Shown here: positions 33,739 to 42,693 of the stretch, piece after piece | Position numbering within the stretch: the stretch's first letter is position 1 | How the letters are laid out: each line of letters opens with the position of its first letter | Assembly: GCA_016744455.1 (NCBI GenBank) | Contig: JADGEI010000025.1 | Coordinates: 1 to 53,556 of the forward strand | Length of the DNA stretch: 53,556 bases | Source of the DNA: Alcanivoracaceae bacterium | GTDB lineage: Bacteria > Pseudomonadota > Gammaproteobacteria > Xanthomonadales > Marinicellaceae | Direction: 5' to 3' | Translations under genes and position numbers: made by a program | Notes under the pieces: generated by a model | The model's database searches: none | Seen by the model: only the letters and a program-made list of their open reading frames with translations | What the model was told of the DNA's origin: nothing

Positions 33739-35333
33739 AGATTAGAGCACAAATAGGAAAAGTCCTTAACCTTGATAAATGTATCGGTTGTCATACTTGT
33801 TCTGTGACCTGTAAACAAGTTTGGACATCAAGAGCTGGTGTTGAGTATGCATGGTTTAATAATGTTGAATCAAAACCAGGCATAGGTTTTCCAGATGACT
33901 GGGAAAACCAAGCTCGTTGGAATGGTGGTTGGCAACGTTCAAAAAATGGAAAATTAGTTCCTAAAATGGGGGGTAAACTTAAGTTGTTAAGTAAAATATT
34001 TTCAAATCCAGATCTTCCTGAAATTGATGATTACTACGAGCCATTCACCTTCGATTACCAGCATTTACAGAATGCTCCTAAACTACCTTGTCCCCCGACC
34101 GCTAGGGCGCAATCTGCAATAACTGGTGAGGTAATGGAGAAAGTAGAGAAAGGGCCAAATTGGGAAGAAATTCTTGGTGGTGAATTCTCTAAACGCTCAA
34201 AAGATTATAATTTTACCAACATAGACAAAGAAATATATGGTAAATTTGAAGAAACATTCATGATGTATCTTCCACGCTTATGCGAACATTGTTTGAATCC
34301 TTCATGTGTAGCAACTTGTCCGTCAGGGGCGATTTATAAACGCGAAGAAGATGGAATTGTGTTAATTGATCAAGATAAGTGTCGTGGATGGCGTATGTGT
34401 GTATCAGGCTGTCCTTACAAGAAAATTTACTTCAATTGGGAAAGCGGAAAATCTGAGAAATGTACCTTCTGTTACCCACGAATAGAAGCAGGTGAACCAA
34501 CAGTATGTTCGGAAACTTGTGTCGGTCGAATTCGTTATCTTGGTGTCATGTTATACGATGCGGATAAAATTTTAGAAGCGGCAAGTGTGGAAAATGAAGA
34601 AGATTTATATCAAGCACAGTTGGATATTTTCCTAGATCCAAATGATCCAGAAGTGCAGAAACAAGCATTAGCAGATGGTGTGCCATATTCTTGGTTAGAA
34701 GCTGCAAAAGAATCGCCAGTTTATAAAATGGCAATGGAATGGAAAGTCGCTTTACCATTACATCCAGAGTATCGTACATTGCCAATGGTTTGGTATATGC
34801 CTCCATTATCGCCAATTCAAACAGCGGTTCAAAAAAATCAAGTAAGTAAAGAGGGTTTCTTCCCTAAATTTGATGAGTTAAGAATTCCAATCAAATATTT
34901 AGCTAATATGTTAACAGCTGGAGAAGAAGAGCCTGTAATTCAAGCATTAAAAAATATGATTGTTTTGCGTGAATTTATGCGTAGAAAAACAGTTGATGGC
35001 GTTATAGATAATGAGCTATTGGAAGAAAATGGTGTGACTGAATATATGTTGGAAGACATGTACAGAATACTTGCAATTGCCAATTACGAAGATCGATTTG
35101 TTATACCAACCAATCACCGTGAGTATGCTGGTGAAACACCTTTTGATAATGAAATAGCTTCCGAAAATAAAGGCAGTTGTGGATTTAGTTTTGGGAATGG
35201 TTGTCATGGTGGATCAGGAGGTGGCATTAAACTTAATATTTTTGATACCTCAAAACAAAGAAATACATTTACGGCTGGTAATGTCAAAGGTAAAAGTGAT
35301 CACAGCTTAGCTAAATTGGATGAAGGAGAATAA
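33735..35333 (+). CDS. narH: Respiratory nitrate reductase beta subunit
   Basis: 532 residues, a little longer than the 510 or so of E. coli because of a C-terminal Gly/Cys-containing extension (NGCHGGSGGG near 495). Four cysteine clusters are visible: CIGCHTCSVTCK (16-27), CEHCLNPSCVATCPSG, CRGWRMCVSGCPYK, where Trp replaces a cysteine and marks the [3Fe-4S] cluster, and CTFCYPR with CSETCVGR. It relays electrons from NarI heme to NarG. Confidence 0.97.
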   Translation: MKIRAQIGKVLNLDKCIGCHTCSVTCKQVWTSRAGVEYAWFNNVESKPGIGFPDDWENQARWNGGWQRSKNGKLVPKMGGKLKLLSKIFSNPDLPEIDDYYEPFTFDYQHLQNAPKLPCPPTARAQSAITGEVMEKVEKGPNWEEILGGEFSKRSKDYNFTNIDKEIYGKFEETFMMYLPRLCEHCLNPSCVATCPSGAIYKREEDGIVLIDQDKCRGWRMCVSGCPYKKIYFNWESGKSEKCTFCYPRIEAGEPTVCSETCVGRIRYLGVMLYDADKILEAASVENEEDLYQAQLDIFLDPNDPEVQKQALADGVPYSWLEAAKESPVYKMAMEWKVALPLHPEYRTLPMVWYMPPLSPIQTAVQKNQVSKEGFFPKFDELRIPIKYLANMLTAGEEEPVIQALKNMIVLREFMRRKTVDGVIDNELLEENGVTEYMLEDMYRILAIANYEDRFVIPTNHREYAGETPFDNEIASENKGSCGFSFGNGCHGGSGGGIKLNIFDTSKQRNTFTAGNVKGKSDHSLAKLDEGE

Positions 35334-35335
35334 TA

Positions 35336-36052
35336 ATGCATACATTTAAAGTTTTAAGCTTACTATTATCGTATCCGAGAGAAGAATGGCTAGATCATTG
35401 CGATGAATTTAAACAAGTCATTGTAGAAGAGAAGCTTTTATCTAAAAAACTCATAAAGAAAGTAGTCGCATTAATAACGCGGCTTCAAAATGATGATTTA
35501 ATAGACGCACAAGAAAATTATGTGGCAACGTTTGATCGTGGAGCCTCGCATTCATTGCATTTATTTGAACATATTCATGGAGAATCGCGAGATCGTGGGC
35601 AAGCCATGATTGATTTAATGGAAATGTATAATGACAGTGGTTTAGATGTGAATACATCAGATTTACCTGATTACTTACCAGTTTTCCTTGAGTTCTTATC
35701 AACCACAAACATTAAAACTGCGTCACACTTTTTGGGTGAAACGGCAAAAGTGTTAACTTTAATAAAAGAACGCCTAGCCAAGAAGCAATTAGATTATGAA
35801 GTTGTTTTTAGTGCGTTAGTTGAAGTTGCTGGTGAAAAAGTTAATCGCAAAGAAATTAAAGAAATTGTTGCAGCTGAGAAAGACGAAGAACTACATGAAA
35901 ACATAGATGAAGAATACGAAGAGCCGGAAGCTTTTGGTAAAAATTTATTCAAGTCGAAAGATTATTTGAATGAAAAAATTGCCATGAAAATACACAGCTC
36001 TAACCCTCACTCACAACCAAAAGCAGAAGATTCTGCACAACAGGAGCAATAA
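35336..36052 (+). CDS. narJ: Nitrate reductase molybdenum cofactor assembly chaperone
   Basis: 238 residues, TorD/NarJ family. It is helical and contains the conserved Y-x-x-TFDRGASHSLHLFEHIHGESRDRG-type stretch near 62-84 and the LPDYLPVFLEFLS motif. NarJ binds NarG apoprotein until the cofactor is inserted and is not in the final enzyme. The C-terminal 40 residues are acidic and probably disordered. A GAAGGAG site precedes the ATG. Confidence 0.95.
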   Translation: MHTFKVLSLLLSYPREEWLDHCDEFKQVIVEEKLLSKKLIKKVVALITRLQNDDLIDAQENYVATFDRGASHSLHLFEHIHGESRDRGQAMIDLMEMYNDSGLDVNTSDLPDYLPVFLEFLSTTNIKTASHFLGETAKVLTLIKERLAKKQLDYEVVFSALVEVAGEKVNRKEIKEIVAAEKDEELHENIDEEYEEPEAFGKNLFKSKDYLNEKIAMKIHSSNPHSQPKAEDSAQQEQ

Positions 36053-36053
36053 A

Positions 36054-36725
36054 ATGAATGATTTTTTATTTGGAATTTATCCTTACATAGCCGTTACTGT
36101 TTTTTTGATTGGTAGTATGTTTAGGTACGACAGAGAGCAGTATTCTTGGAAAGCTTCATCTAGCCAATTACTCAGTAACAAAGGTATGCGAGTTGGTAGT
36201 AATTTTTTTCATGTTGGCATAATTTTATTGTTCTTTGGGCACCTAGTGGGTTTACTAACACCTGAAAGCGTTTATCATGTATTTATGACAGCGGGTCAAA
36301 AACAAGCCATGGCAATGATTGCAGGTGGAGTATTTGGTACCCTTTGTTTTATTGGTATGGTTATCTTGATTCATAGGCGTTTAACTAACCCTAGAGTTCG
36401 TGCTACAACAAAATTTTCAGATATTTTTATCTTGCTACTGTTGTTTGTACAATTGGTTCTGGGTTTATTAACTTTACCTGCATCCTACCAACACATGGAT
36501 GGTAGCTCAATGATTGCATTAGCAAATTGGGCACAACATATCGTCACATTTAGATCAGGTGCTGCAGATTTTATTATCCATGAACCCTTGATTTTTAAAT
36601 TGCATATTTTTCTAGGGCTAACCATGTTCTTAGTTTTCCCGTTTACTAGACTAGTTCATGTGTGGAGTGCTCCAGCAAAATACCTGTTTAGAAAAGGCTA
36701 CCAAGTCGTACGTAAACGTGGTTAA
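36054..36725 (+). CDS. narI: Respiratory nitrate reductase gamma subunit (cytochrome b)
   Basis: 223 residues with five membrane helices. It oxidises quinol at the periplasmic side and carries two b hemes. The four heme-ligand histidines are in FFHVGIILLFFGHLVG near residues 50-66 and in LHIFLGLTMFLVFPFTRLVHVW near the C-terminus. An AGGAG site precedes the ATG. It ends the nar operon. Confidence 0.96.
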   Translation: MNDFLFGIYPYIAVTVFLIGSMFRYDREQYSWKASSSQLLSNKGMRVGSNFFHVGIILLFFGHLVGLLTPESVYHVFMTAGQKQAMAMIAGGVFGTLCFIGMVILIHRRLTNPRVRATTKFSDIFILLLLFVQLVLGLLTLPASYQHMDGSSMIALANWAQHIVTFRSGAADFIIHEPLIFKLHIFLGLTMFLVFPFTRLVHVWSAPAKYLFRKGYQVVRKRG

Positions 36726-36740
36726 CAATTAAGAAATTAA

Positions 36741-36756
36741 CCCCTCGAATAAGGGG
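36741..36756. terminator. Small hairpin after narI
   Basis: CCCCT / AGGGG with loop CGAATA begins 15 bases after narI. Its stem is short and lacks a T-tract, so alone it is a weak terminator; together with the next hairpin it may stabilise or end the nar transcript. Confidence 0.35.
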
Positions 36757-36787
36757 AGCCGTTAAAAGTTAACTAAATAAACAATAG

Positions 36788-36814
36788 GTTGGGTTTCGCA
36801 TTGCGAAGCCCAAC
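36788..36814. repeat. GTTGGG...CCCAAC palindromic unit after narI
   Basis: A 12-base-pair stem (GTTGGGTTTCGC with GCGAAGCCCAAC, one G-U pair) and a three-base loop, followed by TTTACGTTTT. It resembles a widespread intergenic palindrome and may also terminate the nar operon. The rest of 36726-36912 has no other clear feature. Confidence 0.55.
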
Positions 36815-36912
36815 TTTACGTTTTATAATTTATCCTTGGAGTATTTTATCGCTATCTTTGAGTTTAAATTAGTTACACTCAATCTACACTATTCAATAAT
36901 TATATAAAAATT

Positions 36913-37470
36913 ATGTCACATAAACAAAAACAACCATTTCAACCCTTAACTATTGCTGTTCATACAGTCAGCGATACCCGTACAGAAGAAAATGATACAT
37001 CAGGTCTCGCACTTGTTAATCGTTTAAAAGAGGCTGGCCACACGTTGGTAGATAAGCAAATCACCAAAGATGATATCTTTCATATACGTAAAGTAGTCTC
37101 TGATTGGATTTATCGTGATGATGTAAATGTGGTTTTGATTACAGGCGGCACAGGTTTTACGGTACGTGATAATACACCGCAAGCAGTTACTCCTTTGTTG
37201 GAGAAAAAAGTTCCTGGTTTTGGCGAGCTATTTCGTCAAATTTCTTATACTGAAATTGGTACATCAACAGTGCAAAGCAGGGCGCTTGCTGGTATTTCTA
37301 ATGGCACGCTGATTGTCTGTATGCCAGGATCTCCCAATGCCTGTAAAACAGCTTGGGATAAAATTCTAAAAGATCAACTTGATGCCAGTCACCGACCTTG
37401 TAATTTTGTCGAGCACCTAGTTAATGCAAACCAAATTGAAGTGGATTCTAGCTGTTCTAGCAGGGATTAA
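36913..37470 (+). CDS. moaB: Molybdenum cofactor biosynthesis protein B
   Basis: 185 residues, MoaB/Mog family. It adenylylates molybdopterin before MoeA inserts molybdenum. Signatures are TVSDTRTEENDTSG, the VLITGGTGFTVRDNTPQAV MPT-binding loop and VCMPGSPNACKTAWD. It follows the nar operon by 190 bases and probably has its own promoter (TATATA six bases before ATG). Together with moeA and mobA it supplies the cofactor for NarG. Confidence 0.94.
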   Translation: MSHKQKQPFQPLTIAVHTVSDTRTEENDTSGLALVNRLKEAGHTLVDKQITKDDIFHIRKVVSDWIYRDDVNVVLITGGTGFTVRDNTPQAVTPLLEKKVPGFGELFRQISYTEIGTSTVQSRALAGISNGTLIVCMPGSPNACKTAWDKILKDQLDASHRPCNFVEHLVNANQIEVDSSCSSRD

Positions 37471-37488
37471 ATAGAGTTCTTATCAGCT

Positions 37489-37890
37489 TTAGTAATAGCT
37501 TTTGGCAATTTCATGGATTTTATCAAGTAAAGATGAAAGGCCATTGCTACGTGTTCCAGATAGGTGTTTGTCGAGGCCTATTTCAGAAATAAATTCAGGT
37601 TTAGTGGTTACTATCTCCTTGGCCGTTTTACCTGAATAAATGCTCAATACTAGGGCAACAAGTCCGGAAACGATGGCCGCGTCACTTTGGGCTTGGAATA
37701 TAACTTTTCCATCTTTTAAGTGATGAATAATCCAGACCTGAGATTGACAGCCTTGAAGTTTATTAGCATCAATTTTATCCGCATCTTCTAGTGTATCTAG
37801 TTCCTTACCTAAATCTATTATGTATTGGTATTTTTCCATCCAATCATCGAATAGTTGAAAATCTTCAATTATCTCAAGTTGACTCTTCAT
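37489..37890 (-). CDS. sufE: SufE-family sulfur acceptor
   Basis: The start at ATG 37890 (MKSQLEIIEDF) is chosen over 37908 because it overlaps the cysS stop as ATGA; 133 residues. SufE accepts persulfide sulfur from the SufS cysteine desulfurase for Fe-S cluster assembly. The acceptor cysteine is in LQGCQSQVWI near residue 48. Coupling to cysS rather than to suf genes is unusual but fits a cysteine-use theme. Confidence 0.92.
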   Translation of the reverse strand: MKSQLEIIEDFQLFDDWMEKYQYIIDLGKELDTLEDADKIDANKLQGCQSQVWIIHHLKDGKVIFQAQSDAAIVSGLVALVLSIYSGKTAKEIVTTKPEFISEIGLDKHLSGTRSNGLSSLLDKIHEIAKSYY

Positions 37891-39263
37891 TGATTTTTGA
37901 CACTCCATCTAGTACCTTTGGCGGAATCTTCTAAGACTACATTCATTGCTGCAAGTTCATTGCGAATTTGATCAGATTTCTCCCAGTCTTTATTGTCACG
38001 CGCCGTATTTCTTTGCTTAATGAGTTTTTCTATTTTATCACTGTCTATATCATCAGCTTTAAACCAACTTTCTGGGTTTTCTTGAAAGAAACCTAGTAAT
38101 AACCCGGCACTAAGTAGTTGTGACTTGTATAAAACTTTATCATTGCTTGATTTTGCTTTGGCGAGTTGTTTAGCAATTTTATTTATTTCTGCAAAAGCAA
38201 TTGGAGTGTTTAAGTCATCATCTAGCGCTTTAATTATTGATGCAGGTATGTTGTTGTGGTGAACTTCGGCTATACTGTCTTGATTTTCTCTTAATGCCGT
38301 ATAAATTCGATCCAATGTTTTTTGCGATTTATAGATAGAATCTTCTGACCAAGAGACAGATTGACGATATTGAGAGCTTAATAATAGCCATCTTATCACT
38401 TCGCCCTTATGTTTCTTAACAACATCTTTAATTAGTAAAATATTGCCTAATGATTTGGACATTTTGTGATTGTCCATGTTTATCATGCCATTATGTACCC
38501 AATAGTTAGCAAAACTTTCAGTGCTATTAGCACAGCAACTTTGTGCGGCTTCATTTTCATGGTGTGGGAAAACCAAATCACGACCACCACAATGAATATC
38601 AATAATAGTACCTAAGTGTTCTTTACACATGGCTGAACACTCAATATGCCAACCAGGTCGTCCGCGGCCCCATGGGGAGCCCCAGCCAGGGAGGCTTTCG
38701 TCAGATGGTTTCCACAAAACAAAATCTGCGGGATGCTTTTTATAAGGGGCAATTTCTACTCGAGCACCAGCAATCATATCATCAATATTTCGGTTAGATA
38801 GCCTACCATAATTTTCATAAGAGTTAACTGAAAACAGTACATGTCCTTCCGCAGCATAAGCATGACCCTTAGTTATTAAGTCATTTATCATAGCAATAAT
38901 TTGAGGAATATGCTCAGTTGCATATGGTTCTATGTCGGGTGCTTGAACGCCTAATTGCTCAATATCATGGTTGTAGATATCTGCATATTTTTTTGCATAT
39001 TTTTTGATATTTTGCCCGAGTTCCATCGCAGATTTATTGATTTTGTCATCTATATCAGTAATATTTCTAGCATAGGTTACTTTAGGGTAGTGGTATTTAA
39101 GCAAATTATTCAAAACATCAAAAACAACAGCTGGACGTGCATTGCCAATATGAGCATAGTTATAAACTGTAGGGCCACATAAGTACATCGTGATGGAGTT
39201 TTTATCAATTGGTACGAAGGTTTCTTTTTTACCCGTCTTAGTGTTGTGAAGTTGTATTGTCAT
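37887..39263 (-). CDS. cysS: Cysteinyl-tRNA synthetase
   Basis: 458 residues, the standard length. A class I synthetase that charges tRNA-Cys. HIGH appears as AHIGNARP and KMSKS as HKMSKSLGN. The zinc that recognises cysteine is held by Cys in LCGPTVY, by ECSAMC, and by the HPHHENE histidine/glutamate. Divergent from the crp-like gene. Confidence 0.97.
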   Translation of the reverse strand: MTIQLHNTKTGKKETFVPIDKNSITMYLCGPTVYNYAHIGNARPAVVFDVLNNLLKYHYPKVTYARNITDIDDKINKSAMELGQNIKKYAKKYADIYNHDIEQLGVQAPDIEPYATEHIPQIIAMINDLITKGHAYAAEGHVLFSVNSYENYGRLSNRNIDDMIAGARVEIAPYKKHPADFVLWKPSDESLPGWGSPWGRGRPGWHIECSAMCKEHLGTIIDIHCGGRDLVFPHHENEAAQSCCANSTESFANYWVHNGMINMDNHKMSKSLGNILLIKDVVKKHKGEVIRWLLLSSQYRQSVSWSEDSIYKSQKTLDRIYTALRENQDSIAEVHHNNIPASIIKALDDDLNTPIAFAEINKIAKQLAKAKSSNDKVLYKSQLLSAGLLLGFFQENPESWFKADDIDSDKIEKLIKQRNTARDNKDWEKSDQIRNELAAMNVVLEDSAKGTRWSVKNQ

Positions 39264-39390
39264 AAATTTAAGTTATATTCTATTGGTGTGTATTTTATTC
39301 TAATTTTTTAAAATCTGTAAGAAATAAAATATTAAAGAAGTAGATTGTTAATTTATATAGATATATTAAGCTTTAAATTGTAATATACTA

Positions 39391-40143
39391 ATGCTAAAAA
39401 CAAACAAGGCAATTGGAATGGGTGAGAAAATATTTAATAAGGGTTCTGGTGTAGATGAATTATATTTAGGTGAAAGGGTTCATAACACAAACTTTTTTAA
39501 GTTAGATGTTGAGGCACTTAATCGCTTCTTATCTTATTGTCATAGTAGAAAATTCCCGAAAAAGACAACCATTATTAGACCTGGCGATTTGGCTAATACA
39601 CTTTATTATATTGTATCAGGCTCTGTCACTATTTCTTATGAAAATGAGGATGGTAAAGAACTCATATTAGCCTACTTGAATGAAGGAGACTTTATTGGGG
39701 AAATGGGTTTGTTTATGAGCACGGAACGTCGAGAGGTTATGGTCAAAACCAAGGAAGAATCGGAGTTGGCTGAAATAGGATATCATCGATTAGGTCAATT
39801 AATGCTCAATGATTTAAAAGTTGATGCGGCACAAATATTGTATTATATTGGAACGCAATTAACTCATCGACTGTTACAAACAAGTAGAAAGGTTCATCGT
39901 TTAGCCTTTTTAGATGTTGCTGGTCGAATTGCAAGAACACTACTAGATTTATGTAAAGACCCTCATTCAATGACTCACCCTGAAGGGATGCAAATTAAGA
40001 TATCACGACAGGAAATAGCTAAAATAGTAGGCTGTTCAAGAGAAATGGCCGGTCGTGTATTAAAAGACTTAGAAGAACAAGGCAACTTGATTGTTAAAGG
40101 CCATACCATAGTTGTTTTGCATAATAAATTGCTGGACCATTAG
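39391..40143 (+). CDS. clp: CRP/Vfr/Clp-type global transcriptional regulator
   Basis: 250 residues from ATG 39391. ATG 39418 (MGEKIFNKG) is an alternative that would follow a TATACT at 39384-39389 at a normal distance. A cyclic-nucleotide-binding domain (about 50-150) is followed by the dimer helix and a CRP-type HTH (ISRQEIAKIVGCSREMAGRV). At the place of CRP's Arg82-Ser83 the sequence is RRE (Glu115), as in Xanthomonas Clp, where the Glu is linked to c-di-GMP instead of cAMP recognition. It could therefore answer to c-di-GMP; this is an inference from one residue plus overall resemblance. It is convergent with the DUF1631 gene. Confidence 0.85.
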   Translation: MLKTNKAIGMGEKIFNKGSGVDELYLGERVHNTNFFKLDVEALNRFLSYCHSRKFPKKTTIIRPGDLANTLYYIVSGSVTISYENEDGKELILAYLNEGDFIGEMGLFMSTERREVMVKTKEESELAEIGYHRLGQLMLNDLKVDAAQILYYIGTQLTHRLLQTSRKVHRLAFLDVAGRIARTLLDLCKDPHSMTHPEGMQIKISRQEIAKIVGCSREMAGRVLKDLEEQGNLIVKGHTIVVLHNKLLDH

Positions 40144-40179
40144 AACTTATTAATTCATTTATGAATTGATCAATAGCTT

Positions 40180-42525
40180 TTATTCCGCTTCTGTTTTTGT
40201 GTCAATTTTGTTCTCGTTATCATCAGCTTTTAGTTGTGTTGCAATAGCTGATAAGGCGCGATCAAATAGAGCGACTTGTTGTAAAACTGTTATTGATTTT
40301 TCTCGCAAACCGGCAGCTAAACCTAATTTGGTTTTATCAGTAACTTTTAATCCTCTCGAATTTACAAACAAATACTTGCCAGTAATGGGGCTAATCCATG
40401 ATAATTTTGCCCTGACAGAATCACTTTCTTCACGTTTAAACTCAAGCCAGTTTCCTGATTTTAATTTTTCAACTATTTGAAAATACTTATCTTGAATGTC
40501 TTCATGAATCTTTTGTAATTCTGAAGGTTCAATGATTTCTTGAATGAATTCAGTAATTTCATGTTCTTGTTTACGTATTTCAGAAATTTTTAAAATTTCA
40601 TCTGAAGATATGTATTCGACATCTTCAGCAGCACCATCATCACTGTTTTTAGAATTAAGGTCATGAACTTCATATAAACATTCAACTAATTTATGTGTTT
40701 TGTCAATAACTTCTTTAGGGTTATAGGCTACTAATTTTATGCCTGATTCATATAGGTCGGCGATTTTTTTGATGTTTTTCTTATTCACTACTGTATCGGG
40801 ATTAACCTGAGAAACAGCTATAATTTCATCCACAAAATTTAGTTTTTTTGTGTATTCTTTTGAATTGTTTTCATGCCTTAAAAACAACAAGACCAATACA
40901 TTGGACCATTCTCCCAATAAAATATCGCGGATTAAAATCGGCATTTTTTGATTGGTCATTTTATCAACTAGAAGTTGGGCCACTTCTTCTTTTGCATTGT
41001 TTATTTTTTCTAGGCCCTTGGTTTTTTCCTTGGTTCTTTTCTGTAGCACATCAGACTTCTTCTTGAGCTTAGCTGTAAATCTAGAAAAATCTTCATAAGT
41101 CTCAGTGAAGGTTTCTTCTTGGTATTCATCCATATCAAGAATTAACTTGGTGATTTCCTCAGTCTTATTAAGTAAGGCATTGTTTCTATCAGATTCTTTT
41201 GTCCAACCAACACAAGCCAAGGATAGTTTGTCCAACATTAATCTAGCAGGGTGTGATTTATCTGCAAATAAATTTCGATCTTGTAATGCAATTTTTAAAT
41301 AGGGAATTTGTAACTTGGCCAAAAGTACTTGCATTGTTTCAGGCAGGTTTCTATCATCAACAATAAATTGGAACAACATACCGACTAAATCTATGGTATC
41401 TTCATCGTGTTTATTGACTTTTTTATCAATCGAATTGGAGTCTAGTTCATGCAATTGTTTGATTAATCGATCTTTGATTTCAGTTGGCGACTCTACTACT
41501 GAATGGCTGCTTGGGTGCGCTAAATTTTCTCTAAAAACATCGCTTTGCAAAATAGACAGTGCATTCATTAGAGAACTCATGTCTACATTTGCAGCTTGTG
41601 AGCCATTACGTGGAGCATGATTAGTTACACTGTTTTCATTTGTTGTTGAGTTATTATGGGTAAAGTATTGTGAAATAGTGTTGTAATTTTCATCCACATT
41701 ATTTTGAGGGTTTTCAGGCATGTTTTGAATTTGATTATCAGGCGGTTGAATACTTGATTGTTCTGAACTTTGTTGTGGAAGGTCCTGAGTTTGACTAACC
41801 TGTGCAGAATTGTTGTTACCAAATTGGTATTTAATTTCTGAAATAATGCCTTCATTAGCCAAAAACTTATTTATATTTGAATAGATAGGGTTTAGTTGGC
41901 CCATGACATTACGTTCAAATAATTTATAGAGTATAAGTTTAACAGTTATATCCATCTCTATGGGTTTCAAGCATTGATTAAAGGCATTGACTATAACATA
42001 AGGCCCCATTGGTATTTGGCTAGCCTTTAACTCTGTTCCTGATGCCAATAATGAGAACCTTTTCTCTAATGCAAATAGGTTTCTATGGAATGCCATTTCG
42101 GATTTATTTATGAGGTTGGTTGTGGCCAGTGACTCATCTAGTTCTTTTTCGTCTATCAGAGAAAGGCTCAATGCTTTTGTTTCAGAATTGTAAGTTTTGT
42201 CAGTGGAAAAGTAATTGAGTTCGTTTTTTTTAAATTTTTTAAAACATGTCTGAATTGCAACAAAAAATTCTTTCAACATCTGGCTGCGAGATTTGCGTAT
42301 ATTACGCATGGATTCAAAGTAGAGTGTCTGTTTCTGATTTGACTCTGCTTTTTCTGCTAAATCAAATAATATGTCGTCTAAAGATTCGAAAAATGTGATA
42401 AGTTTAGGTTTTAAGTCTTTCGCGAATGTAGATAAGAGTGTTGGCAGTAGATTGCCTAAAGATTTATTCTCTAATTTGGTTTTTTGTTTGTCTAAACTAA
42501 TTATTTTTTCGTTTTTTTCATTCAT
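40180..42525 (-). CDS. DUF1631 family protein
   Basis: 781 residues, no signal peptide or membrane segment. The central ARLMLDKLSLACVGWTKESD-type stretch and the C-terminal WLEFKREESDSVRAKLSWIS / KYLFVNSRGLKV segment match the large DUF1631 proteins of gammaproteobacteria; the latter segment has a PilZ-like look. Residues 240-310 are Asn/Gln/Ser-rich and probably disordered. Function unknown. Co-localisation with a Clp-like regulator is suggestive of c-di-GMP signalling but unproven. Confidence 0.85.
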   Translation of the reverse strand: MNEKNEKIISLDKQKTKLENKSLGNLLPTLLSTFAKDLKPKLITFFESLDDILFDLAEKAESNQKQTLYFESMRNIRKSRSQMLKEFFVAIQTCFKKFKKNELNYFSTDKTYNSETKALSLSLIDEKELDESLATTNLINKSEMAFHRNLFALEKRFSLLASGTELKASQIPMGPYVIVNAFNQCLKPIEMDITVKLILYKLFERNVMGQLNPIYSNINKFLANEGIISEIKYQFGNNNSAQVSQTQDLPQQSSEQSSIQPPDNQIQNMPENPQNNVDENYNTISQYFTHNNSTTNENSVTNHAPRNGSQAANVDMSSLMNALSILQSDVFRENLAHPSSHSVVESPTEIKDRLIKQLHELDSNSIDKKVNKHDEDTIDLVGMLFQFIVDDRNLPETMQVLLAKLQIPYLKIALQDRNLFADKSHPARLMLDKLSLACVGWTKESDRNNALLNKTEEITKLILDMDEYQEETFTETYEDFSRFTAKLKKKSDVLQKRTKEKTKGLEKINNAKEEVAQLLVDKMTNQKMPILIRDILLGEWSNVLVLLFLRHENNSKEYTKKLNFVDEIIAVSQVNPDTVVNKKNIKKIADLYESGIKLVAYNPKEVIDKTHKLVECLYEVHDLNSKNSDDGAAEDVEYISSDEILKISEIRKQEHEITEFIQEIIEPSELQKIHEDIQDKYFQIVEKLKSGNWLEFKREESDSVRAKLSWISPITGKYLFVNSRGLKVTDKTKLGLAAGLREKSITVLQQVALFDRALSAIATQLKADDNENKIDTKTEAE

Positions 42526-42693
42526 AATAGCTTCTCACAACAGGTCTTGAGTTCATATTATCACCAAAATTTTGAAATATTGTGATAGTATGCACAAATA
42601 ATTAAATTTAATGAAAATTCTAGTCATCAGCTTCTAGTGTAATAGCCATGTATAATATGGAAGAAATAGACAAAAAAAGGTATAGTTTTATAA

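Noticed and set aside
29971-35333. NarGH as nitrite oxidoreductase (NxrAB)
   Set aside because: The complete narJ and narI, NarK transporters and close match to E. coli NarG motifs point to nitrate reduction.
40152-40167. Palindrome AATTCAT-TT-ATGAATT between clp and the DUF1631 gene
   Set aside because: AT-only stem without T-tract; too weak to call a terminator or operator.
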